This document shows positions 1 through 5,140 of a stretch of 6,563 bases of DNA, piece by piece. The notes under the pieces were generated by a model, which was not told the origin of the DNA, ran no database searches, and saw nothing but the letters and a program-made list of their open reading frames with translations. Every line of letters begins with the position of its first letter. Positions within the stretch are counted from its first letter, which is position 1. The position numbers were made by a program, and so were the translations under genes. Origin of the DNA: JAFTYR01 sp964571375 (GTDB lineage: Bacteria; Pseudomonadota; Gammaproteobacteria; Burkholderiales; Burkholderiaceae_F). The DNA is taken from positions 1 through 6,563 of the forward strand of contig CAZNBL010000067.1 of assembly GCA_964571375.1 (NCBI GenBank). The letters are read 5' to 3'.

Positions 1-1166
1 CCTCTGCCCTCGTCGGAAATCGTAAGTTCGCAAAGTGTCTTACGCTTGATTGCTCTCAGACGAATACTGATATGGAGCTTGCCGTCTTCGCTTCTGCCGT
101 ATTTACCGGCATTGACGATGACATTCTGAATAGCACGGTCGAGATCGGTCGGATGGGCGCGGATTTCGACATTTTCATCAATAGAAACGTCTTCGACCAC
201 AACGCTCGGATCGGTTTCGATACGGGTGCGTGCAATCACACGATGAACGGCTTCGGAAAGATTGACGATCTCAAGCGGCATTTCACCCTGACGGATGTAG
301 GCCATAAACTGCTTGACGATACTTTCCATCTGATCGAGGTCGCCGGCCATTGCTTCGCGTGTATCCTCGGACAAATCGGCCATTTCCACTTCGAGACGCA
401 GACGCGTGATCGGAGTACGAAGGTCGTGGCTCACACCGGCAAGCAAAAGCTCGCGGTCGCTCTGCAGACGCTTCATGCCGGCCACCATGACGTTGAAGGA
501 TTCGTTTACCTCCTGAATTTCCTTCGGACCTTCCACGGGAAGCGGCTTCGGGAATTCACCGCGGCCGAGTGTTCGGGCTGCGGCAGTCAGTCGGGTAAGC
601 GGCTCGATGATGCGGCCCGTAAGCAGCATCGTAAAGATCATGCAGAGGAAGAGCATGCCGATGAACCAGTAAATCCAGTTCGTACCGAGCCTGTAACCCT
701 GCAGACTGTTCTCTACTCTGAGCCAGTATTCGTCACCCTCGATCGAGAAGCTGACCCAAAGACCGTCGAGCCCGTTGACGCGGTTGGCAAGCTCGGTCTT
801 TCCGCCCATGGAATTACGGACAAAAGAGAGTACGAGCTGGTCGAACTGATCGTCGGGCAGCGGCTTGATCTTGTCACCGGCTTCCTTCGGAAGAATGACA
901 AGACCTTCTCTTTGGGCAAGCGCCATGATGAGGTCATAGCGGTAGCTGGTATCGGCGCTCACGAGCGCATAGCGTGTAAGCGACGATACCGAAGTGATGC
1001 GCTGAGCAACACTCTGGGCACGCGGTTCTTCGTCGAGCATAGTCAGACAGTAGAACCAGGCACCCAAGCTGGTAATAATCAGGATCAGCAACATGCCGAA
1101 CGTCTTCCAGAACAAGCCGGTCGTACGTGCGGGCAGTCCCGTATCATTTAATCCTTGTGGAACCAC
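1..1166 (-). CDS. envZ: EnvZ-type sensor histidine kinase, C-terminus cut by window edge
   Basis: Inner-membrane sensor kinase that should phosphorylate, and probably dephosphorylate, the OmpR-type regulator encoded just upstream. About 388 residues are visible. The order is: a short cytoplasmic N-terminus, TM1 near 23-44, a periplasmic domain near 45-162, TM2 near 163-183, HAMP near 184-236, the HisKA H-box with phospho-accepting His247 in GVSHDLRTPITRL, the N-box near 345-357 (AIQNVIVNAGKYG), and the start of the G1 box (SDEGRG, 384-389) where the window ends. The HDLRT motif matches the H-E/D-x-x-T/N pattern of bifunctional kinase/phosphatases. The start is a GTG at 1166, 12 nt after the regulator's stop, with GCAGGG as a fair ribosome binding site. 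No in-frame ATG precedes TM1; the first in-frame ATG lies inside it. Family assignment is firm; the name envZ follows the E. coli pair, and the stimulus cannot be read from sequence. Confidence 0.93.
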   Translation of the reverse strand, partial: MVPQGLNDTGLPARTTGLFWKTFGMLLILIITSLGAWFYCLTMLDEEPRAQSVAQRITSVSSLTRYALVSADTSYRYDLIMALAQREGLVILPKEAGDKIKPLPDDQFDQLVLSFVRNSMGGKTELANRVNGLDGLWVSFSIEGDEYWLRVENSLQGYRLGTNWIYWFIGMLFLCMIFTMLLTGRIIEPLTRLTAAARTLGRGEFPKPLPVEGPKEIQEVNESFNVMVAGMKRLQSDRELLLAGVSHDLRTPITRLRLEVEMADLSEDTREAMAGDLDQMESIVKQFMAYIRQGEMPLEIVNLSEAVHRVIARTRIETDPSVVVEDVSIDENVEIRAHPTDLDRAIQNVIVNAGKYGRSEDGKLHISIRLRAIKRKTLCELTISDEGR

Positions 1167-1178
1167 AGCATCCCTGCC

Positions 1179-1910
1179 TTATTTCTGCTTGGCGTCCTTG
1201 CCGTCGGGAATAAATACATAACCGAGACCCCAGACAGTCTGCAGATAGCGGGGCTTGGCCGGATCGGCTTCGATCATCTTGCGAAGACGGGAAACCTGAA
1301 CGTCCAGAGAACGGTCGAAAGCTTCGTATTCGCGGCCGCGGGCCATTTCCATGAGCTTGTCGCGGGAAAGCGGAATTCTCGGATGACGTGCGAATGTCTT
1401 AAGAACGGCAAATTCGCCTGTAGTCAGAGAAATTTCTTCTTCGCCCTTCTTCAGAGTACGGGTACCGAGGTCAAGAGTGAATTCGCCGAACTTGACGATT
1501 TCGTCGTCCTTGGAAGGAGCTCCCGGAGTTTCCTTAGCCGGGCTGCGGCGCAGAACGGCGTGCAGGCGGGCAAGAAGTTCTCTCGGGTTGAAGGGCTTCG
1601 GCAGATAGTCGTCAGCACCGATTTCAAGACCGAGAATACGGTCGACATCTTCGCCCTTGGCGGTAAGCATGATGACAGGAGTAGTGTCCTTAACTGCGCG
1701 CAGACGTCTCAGAATGGAAAGACCGTCTTCGCCGGGCATCATGACGTCGAGAATCAGAGCATCGAAATTTTCTCTGAGCCAGTAACGGGACATCGATTCA
1801 GCACCGTCTGCCACTGTTACGCTGAAGCCGTGTTCAGTTAAGAAACGACGGAGCAGGTCGCGAAGTCTCTGGTCGTCGTCCACTACCAAAATCTTAGGTG
1901 TTTTATCCAT
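1179..1910 (-). CDS. ompR: OmpR-family response regulator, 243 aa
   Basis: Cytoplasmic DNA-binding response regulator, close in length to E. coli OmpR (239 aa). The receiver domain spans about 5-122. It has the acidic pocket D11-D13, phospho-acceptor Asp55 in LILDVMMPGEDG, Thr83 and Lys105 (KPF), at the same residue numbers as in E. coli OmpR. A linker near 123-136 leads to the winged-helix DNA-binding domain (about 137-236), with the recognition helix near 200-214 (RSLDVQVSRLRKMIE) and the wing ending in WGLGYVFIPDG. The ATG at 1910 is preceded by AGGGAA at a good distance. It is the first gene of a two-gene operon with the sensor kinase. It is transcribed divergently from the secreted repeat protein across a long intergenic region, so autoregulation and control of that neighbour are both possible but unproven. 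Targets, for example porins, are not visible here. Confidence 0.96.
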   Translation of the reverse strand: MDKTPKILVVDDDQRLRDLLRRFLTEHGFSVTVADGAESMSRYWLRENFDALILDVMMPGEDGLSILRRLRAVKDTTPVIMLTAKGEDVDRILGLEIGADDYLPKPFNPRELLARLHAVLRRSPAKETPGAPSKDDEIVKFGEFTLDLGTRTLKKGEEEISLTTGEFAVLKTFARHPRIPLSRDKLMEMARGREYEAFDRSLDVQVSRLRKMIEADPAKPRYLQTVWGLGYVFIPDGKDAKQK

Positions 1911-2110
1911 GTCTAATTCCCTATTTGTAACAAGGACTATTTTGCACTCTTCGAAAACACATGCAATCTATATATACAAACAGATACCAATTCAGCCGTC
2001 TCGGCGCACCAGGACGGGCTCTGAACTGTTTTCAGCGTCTTTTTCCGTGATGCATCAGCACAACAGAAACAGGCAAACCGATGTGTTTCAAAGTTTTATC
2101 TCTACCCTGT

Positions 2111-2141
2111 ATTGTAATTAAGTCGCCGAAAAATGTAACAA
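2111..2141 (-). promoter_or_regulatory. Candidate promoter for ompR-envZ
   Basis: On the minus strand, TTGTTA (2141-2136, 4/6 to TTGACA) and TACAAT (2116-2111, 5/6 to TATAAT) are separated by 19 nt, which is longer than the ideal 17. Transcription would start near 2104, giving a leader of about 195 nt before the ompR start codon. A weaker alternative lies nearer the gene: CTGAAT with TATAGA, 17 nt apart, around 1967-1995. Neither is strong on sequence alone. The candidate -35 falls inside the left arm of the 2129-2156 dyad. Confidence 0.3.
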
Positions 2142-2156
2142 CTTTGTTGCATTTTT
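2129..2156. repeat. 13-bp inverted repeat, possible operator
   Basis: Arms at 2129-2141 and 2144-2156 are complementary at 12 of 13 positions around a 2-nt centre. The single mismatch would be a G-U pair in RNA. The core reads TGTAACAA-CT-TTGTTGCA, and the outer ends are A-run and T-run. It sits about 220 nt upstream of ompR and 240 nt upstream of the repeat-protein gene, and covers the candidate -35 elements facing both ways. This suits a dimeric regulator binding site. A transcript hairpin is the alternative, but no gene ends here that would need a terminator. Confidence 0.55.
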
Positions 2157-2177
2157 AGCAATACATTGTTTTATAAA
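2147..2177 (+). promoter_or_regulatory. Candidate plus-strand promoter, distal
   Basis: TTGCAT (2147-2152) and TATAAA (2172-2177) are 19 nt apart, or 18 nt if TTATAA at 2171 is taken as the -10. The -35 lies in the right arm of the dyad. Transcription from here would leave a leader of about 215 nt before the ATG at 2399. Confidence 0.3.
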
Positions 2178-2211
2178 GATTTTCCAATGCACGGCACACC
2201 TAAATCAACGG

Positions 2212-2240
2212 TTGCCGGCCGCTTTTACCCCGACTATAGC
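2212..2240 (+). promoter_or_regulatory. Candidate plus-strand promoter, proximal
   Basis: TTGCCG (2212-2217) and TATAGC (2235-2240) lie exactly 17 nt apart. Each matches the sigma-70 consensus at 4 of 6 positions. Start of transcription would be near 2247, about 150 nt before the ATG of the repeat protein. It competes with the distal candidate, and sequence alone does not decide between them. Confidence 0.3.
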
Positions 2241-2398
2241 TTTCCACGAATAAGTTTCAAACCGTTAATACTCAACTTGGGAAGCACTTTCGGCGTGTTT
2301 GCCCGTGCTAAATTAGCCGCGTACGACATTACGGACACTCAAAGAGATAGGTTAAAAGCGGATTTCCGCACTCATTCCTGAACAAAAAGTGTGATTTG

Positions 2399-2932
2399 AT
2401 GCCAAAAAGATTAACTGCATTGTCATTAACATTGATTCTGTGCCTTGCCGCCCAGTCGGGTTGGACGCACGGAGTGCAGCGCATTGTGGAAGTCGAAATG
2501 ACTGCCTTTGTGCCTGCACCTGCAGATGAACTTTGCCGCTGGGACGCCATGACTTCGATCGAGCGCGTCAAAATCTGGACCGATATGTCTCCGAAGCACC
2601 GCGACTATCACTGGCGCCTCATGACCGAGCAGGAAAAGATCGACCTCAAGAGCCTTCTGCCTCCTGCCGAGCAGCGCAAGATCCGCGAACGCTTTATCTC
2701 CCGCATGGCTGTTCAGCAAATGGACCGCCCCTATATTCTTTATAAGCGCCTTACCAAGGACGAGCTCGTCGTTCTGCGACAGCAGATCCGCCGCGCCAGA
2801 GAATCGATGGACTGCACGGAAGGAGTTCCGTCTGCCGCCGATCTCGACACCGCCATGGGTATTGCCAACGGATCGCACCAGCGCCGATTTACGCTCTGCC
2901 GCCCGATGGCAGAATCCGCCGCACGCCATTAA
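2399..2932 (+). CDS. Secreted helical-repeat protein of unknown function, 177 aa
   Basis: I do not recognise this protein with certainty. The N-terminus looks like a Sec signal peptide: MPKR, then a hydrophobic stretch at 5-22, with cleavage probably after residue 20-25. C15 lacks a proper lipobox. The mature part is charged and apparently helical. Residues 48-95 hold four copies of a 12-residue unit: Trp48, Trp60, Trp72 (Lys84 in the fourth), with Met51-Thr52, Met63-Ser64, Met75-Thr76, Leu87-Pro88 three residues later, each followed by polar E/H-R/K/Q positions. RLTKDELVVLRQQI (117-130) resembles one more, out of register. This pattern recalls DUF3106 proteins of proteobacteria and, loosely, LTxxQ periplasmic chaperones such as Spy/CpxP; both comparisons are from memory. 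Cysteines 46, 139 and 167 would be periplasmic. A TTG one codon upstream could also start it, but ATG is preferred; the ribosome binding site is weak. It is divergent from the two-component operon. Confidence 0.75.
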   Translation: MPKRLTALSLTLILCLAAQSGWTHGVQRIVEVEMTAFVPAPADELCRWDAMTSIERVKIWTDMSPKHRDYHWRLMTEQEKIDLKSLLPPAEQRKIRERFISRMAVQQMDRPYILYKRLTKDELVVLRQQIRRARESMDCTEGVPSAADLDTAMGIANGSHQRRFTLCRPMAESAARH

Positions 2933-2950
2933 ATCGATTTTCCCCGCTCC

Positions 2951-2984
2951 GAAGTGCACTCTGTCGGTTGTATTTATGCACTTC
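2951..2984 (+). terminator. Hairpin downstream of the repeat protein
   Basis: A perfect 8-bp inverted repeat, GAAGTGCA (2951-2958) and TGCACTTC (2977-2984), encloses an 18-nt loop and begins 18 nt after the stop codon. A second small hairpin, CGGTG-AGCC-CACCG (2993-3006), follows. Neither is followed by a T-run, so intrinsic termination is doubtful. They may instead stabilise the 3' end of the message or do nothing. Confidence 0.3.
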
Positions 2985-3017
2985 TGTATACCCGGTGAGC
3001 CCACCGAGCCCTCAAGT

Positions 3018-3026
3018 TGCTAAAAT
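3018..3026 (+). promoter_or_regulatory. Extended -10 promoter candidate for tsaB
   Basis: TGC followed by TAAAAT (3021-3026, 5/6 to TATAAT) is a good extended -10 element (TGN-TATAAT). No recognisable -35 lies 16-18 nt upstream, which extended -10 promoters can tolerate. Transcription would begin near 3033, leaving a leader of about 17 nt that still contains the ribosome binding site GGAG (3041-3044). This could drive tsaB-rimI-udg-mfd independently of the upstream gene. Confidence 0.45.
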
Positions 3027-3050
3027 CACTCCGTTGACTCGGAGATTTTA
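3021..3050 (+). promoter_or_regulatory. Hairpin covering the tsaB ribosome binding site
   Basis: TAAAAT (3021-3026) and CTCCG (3029-3033) pair with CGGAG (3040-3044) and ATTTTA (3045-3050). This gives an 11-bp stem with a 2-nt bulge (CA) and a 6-nt loop (TTGACT). The 3' arm includes the Shine-Dalgarno GGAG and the A of the tsaB ATG. The structure can form only in RNA that starts upstream of 3021. The T-rich end is too short and interrupted to be a convincing terminator. Confidence 0.45.
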
Positions 3051-3757
3051 TGCAACCTCGTATTCTTTGTATTGATTCAGCAAGCACTCTTTGCTCTGTC
3101 GCTGTCTGCGGTTTTCAGAAAGACATTCAGCTCGTATCCCACCCTGAGGAAAAGCATACCGAAGTGATCCTCGGCATGATCTCCGAACTCATGCGTCAGG
3201 CGGGTGCTGAATTTTCAAATCTCGACGCAGTCGCTTTCGGCGCAGGTCCCGGTGCCTTCACCGGCCTCAGAGTTGCCTGCGGTACCGCTCAGGGTCTCGG
3301 CTGGGCACTTGAAAAGCCCCTGGTTGCCGTACGCAACCTCGAAGCGATGGCTTCCTGCGCGCTCGCCGATCGCGAAACCGGAACCAAAGTATTTGTCGCA
3401 GTCGACGCCCGTATGAACGAGTGCTACTGCGCCGCCTTCGAAAAGACAGCCGACGGTGTTGTCTGCACCCTCGAAGAGCATCTGCTTAAGCCCGAATCCA
3501 TTGCCGCTGCGGTTAAAGAACACGCATCCGGCCTCTGCTGCGGCAACGCCTTTACGGTTTATCCGGAAGCCCGCTCCGAAGACCTCTGCATTATTGAAGG
3601 CATCGAAGTCGCCGACGCAGAAATGCTTCTGCCGCTTGCCTCCAAGGCTTTTACCGAAAACCGTACGGTCTCGGCTGAAACCGCTGCTCCGCTTTACGTG
3701 CGCAACAACGTTGCCATGACGATTGAAGAAAGAAAGCTCAAGGGCTTTAAGGCATAA
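3050..3757 (+). CDS. tsaB: TsaB, tRNA t6A biosynthesis protein
   Basis: TsaB (YeaZ) is the scaffold partner of TsaD in the cytoplasmic complex that attaches threonylcarbamoyl to A37 of ANN-decoding tRNAs, with TsaC and TsaE acting elsewhere in the pathway. The 235-residue length matches the family (E. coli 231). It shows the ASKHA-like N-terminus with Asp9 (ILCIDSASTLCSVAV) and the family signature GAGPGAFTGLRV at 64-75, followed by the helix GTAQGLGWALEKPLVAV. The C-terminal YVRNNVAMTIEER is typical of betaproteobacterial TsaB. The ATG at 3050 has GGAG five bases upstream. It begins a tight cluster with rimI 4 nt downstream, a pairing seen in many bacteria. As usual for TsaB, it is not expected to be catalytic. 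TsaD and TsaE are not in this window. Confidence 0.96.
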   Translation: MQPRILCIDSASTLCSVAVCGFQKDIQLVSHPEEKHTEVILGMISELMRQAGAEFSNLDAVAFGAGPGAFTGLRVACGTAQGLGWALEKPLVAVRNLEAMASCALADRETGTKVFVAVDARMNECYCAAFEKTADGVVCTLEEHLLKPESIAAAVKEHASGLCCGNAFTVYPEARSEDLCIIEGIEVADAEMLLPLASKAFTENRTVSAETAAPLYVRNNVAMTIEERKLKGFKA

Positions 3758-3761
3758 GAGC

Positions 3762-4202
3762 ATGACCGAAATCCGCTGCGCCAGATGCGACGATCTCGAA
3801 GCCATTGCCGCCATTGAAGCGGCAGGCATGCAGGATCCGTGGAATACCAATCAGATCGCCGAAAGCTTAAGAGATCACCGTGTACGCGTTCTCCTCGATG
3901 AGGACCGTATCGTCGGCTTCCTCATCTATTCGACCGTACTTGATGAGTCCGAACTCCTGCAGATCGTCGTTTCTCCCGAATGCCGCAAAAGAGGCTTCGG
4001 CAGAATGCTCATGGAAGACTTCTTCTCGGAACTGAGAAAAGACGGCATCGTCACCTCCTTCCTCGAAGTCAGAGAGAGCAATGCGGCAGCGATTGCGCTT
4101 TACAAGTCCTTCGGCTTTACCGCCGCAGGCATCCGTAAGAATTACTATCCGGCAGAAAACGGCAGAGAAAATGCCGTGGTTATGGGAGCGCAGCTGTGTT
4201 AG
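3762..4202 (+). CDS. rimI: RimI, ribosomal protein S18-alanine N-acetyltransferase
   Basis: A GNAT-fold acetyltransferase that in E. coli acetylates the N-terminal alanine of ribosomal protein S18 using acetyl-CoA. The length is 146 residues (E. coli 148). Motif A, LLQIVVSPECRKRGFGRML (65-83), carries the acetyl-CoA pyrophosphate-binding R-K-R-G-F-G. Motif B holds FLEVRESNAAAIALYKSFGF (100-119). Glu102 and Tyr114 correspond, one residue offset, to the catalytic Glu103 and Tyr115 described for enterobacterial RimI. The C-terminal RKNYYPAENGRENAVVM closely follows E. coli. The ATG at 3762 is chosen because it lies 4 nt after the tsaB stop with AAGG/AAGAG before it; the open frame extends upstream but only by overlapping tsaB. 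The gene overlaps the next by 7 nt, so coupled translation is likely. Confidence 0.95.
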   Translation: MTEIRCARCDDLEAIAAIEAAGMQDPWNTNQIAESLRDHRVRVLLDEDRIVGFLIYSTVLDESELLQIVVSPECRKRGFGRMLMEDFFSELRKDGIVTSFLEVRESNAAAIALYKSFGFTAAGIRKNYYPAENGRENAVVMGAQLC

Positions 4203-5107
4203 ATGACCGCCGTACCGCCCTTTGGAACGCCCTCGGACTCGGTCCGCAGTGGGTCCGTCGTGAAACCCTGATCGAAGCGAAAAAACATCTGCCGCAACCC
4301 GAGGCACCTGCAGCAGCCGCCAATCCCGCTCCGGCAGCACCGGTTGCGAAAGCCCCTGTATCTCAGCCGAAACCGGCCGCGACGCCGCAGCGAGCCTTCG
4401 AATCCCGTCCCGCTCAGCCGAGAACCCCGGTACGCACACCGGTTTCCGCTCCGGTTGCCGTACCGCGCAAAGAAAATACGACTTTCGTACGTCCTGCCGC
4501 CGCTCCGAGCCCTGAAATCATCAAGGCTGCGGATTGGGCCGCTCTTGCAAAACTCGTCGAAGGCTGTCAGGGATGCGAACTCTGCAAGGGCCGTATGAAA
4601 ACCGTTTTTGCCGCCGGAGAACCGCCCGCCAAGGTCGTTCTTATCGGCGAAGGTCCGGGCCGCGACGAAGATATCCAGGGCATTCCTTTTGTCGGCGCCG
4701 CTGGCAAACTTCTCGACAAGATCATGTACAGCATCGGTCTTAAGAGAGGCGAAGGTGTGGCCATCATCAATTCCGTAAAGTGCCGTCCGCCCTACAACCG
4801 CGACCCGCTCCCCGAAGAGATGGAAACCTGCCGCCCGTTCCTTGAGCGTCAGATCGAACTGCTCGACCCCGAACTCATCGTACTGCTCGGGCTTCCTGCC
4901 GTTAAAACCGTACTCAAGCTCGAAGAGAGAATCGGCAGTCTGCGCGGCAAGGTTTTCGAGCAGGAAATCGCCGGCAAGAAGCGTCGCATTATCGTGACCT
5001 ATCACCCGGCCTATTACCTCAGAAGCCGTCTTGAAAAGCGCAAGGCCTGGACCGACTGGTGCTTCATCGCCGATACGATCGATGCCATCGACGGTAAAAA
5101 AGCATAA
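4196..5107 (+). CDS. Family-4 uracil-DNA glycosylase with iron-sulfur cluster
   Basis: Excises uracil from DNA, the first step of base-excision repair of deaminated cytosine. The 303 residues divide into a short conserved N-terminal segment (1-30, with ALWNALGLGPQWVRR), a low-complexity Ala/Pro/Val/Arg linker (about 34-106), and the catalytic domain (about 110-296). Cys124 and Cys127 (CQGC), Cys196 (KCRPP) and Cys212 (ETCRPF) are the likely 4Fe-4S ligands; Cys130 is extra. Motif 1 is GEGPGRDED (151-159), followed by GIPFVGAAGKLLD, and motif 2 is HPAYYLR (270-276). The GTG start at 4196 overlaps the rimI stop by 7 nt and has GGGAG seven bases upstream; no in-frame ATG occurs before the catalytic domain. 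Many thermophile family-4 enzymes lack such an N-terminal extension, whereas related proteobacterial proteins commonly carry a variable one. Substrate range is not readable. Confidence 0.93.
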   Translation: MLDDRRTALWNALGLGPQWVRRETLIEAKKHLPQPEAPAAAANPAPAAPVAKAPVSQPKPAATPQRAFESRPAQPRTPVRTPVSAPVAVPRKENTTFVRPAAAPSPEIIKAADWAALAKLVEGCQGCELCKGRMKTVFAAGEPPAKVVLIGEGPGRDEDIQGIPFVGAAGKLLDKIMYSIGLKRGEGVAIINSVKCRPPYNRDPLPEEMETCRPFLERQIELLDPELIVLLGLPAVKTVLKLEERIGSLRGKVFEQEIAGKKRRIIVTYHPAYYLRSRLEKRKAWTDWCFIADTIDAIDGKKA

Positions 5108-5140
5108 GTTTCAAATAATTCCCGTACTGTCCGTTTGATT

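Larger units (their letters stand above)
1911..2398. other. Divergent intergenic region
   Basis: This 488-nt gap lies between the divergent response-regulator gene and the secreted repeat protein. All other gene junctions here are 117 nt or less, so it is unusually long. It is visibly AT-rich, especially 2085-2185. It contains a long dyad (2129-2156), candidate promoters in both directions, two copies of the octamer TGTAACAA (1926-1933 and 2134-2141), a perfect palindrome TGATGCATCA (2048-2057), and a short hairpin followed by five T (2013-2044). I see no convincing gene: open frames exist, but their codon choice differs from neighbouring genes and their translations look random. A small RNA or a structured leader cannot be excluded. 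Confidence 0.8.

Noticed and set aside
72..1151. Long plus-strand open frame of 359 codons opposite the sensor kinase
   Set aside because: The minus strand encodes clear histidine-kinase domains throughout; the plus translation has no recognisable motif and is a shadow.
1155..1841. Plus-strand open frame opposite the response regulator
   Set aside because: The minus strand gives a complete OmpR-type protein with all key residues, so this is antisense shadow.
2013..2044. Hairpin GACG/CTGAA...TTCAG/CGTC followed by five T, like a plus-strand terminator
   Set aside because: The stem has a 4-nt bulge and only short arms, and no plus-strand gene ends upstream of it. It would matter only if an unseen small RNA is made there.
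2048..2057. Perfect 10-bp palindrome TGATGCATCA
   Set aside because: It is short and symmetric without any flanking extension; a single palindrome of this size is weak evidence for an operator.
1909..2121. Plus-strand open frame of 70 codons across the start of the intergenic region
   Set aside because: It has no ribosome binding site, overlaps the regulator's start codon on the other strand, and its translation looks random.
2187..2381. Small open frame of 64 codons from ATG 2187, ending 17 nt before the repeat-protein gene
   Set aside because: It uses codons such as ATA and AGG that neighbours avoid, has only a weak ribosome binding site and shows no motif or signal peptide. It also overlaps a candidate promoter. 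A leader peptide cannot be fully excluded.
3034..3039. TTGACT as a -35 element
   Set aside because: A matching -10 would fall after the tsaB start codon, and no suitable hexamer is there; the six bases are better explained as the hairpin loop.
4199..5005. Minus-strand open frame of 268 codons opposite the glycosylase
   Set aside because: It mirrors the codon bias of the plus-strand gene; the Gly/Arg-rich stretch is the complement of the Ala/Pro linker.
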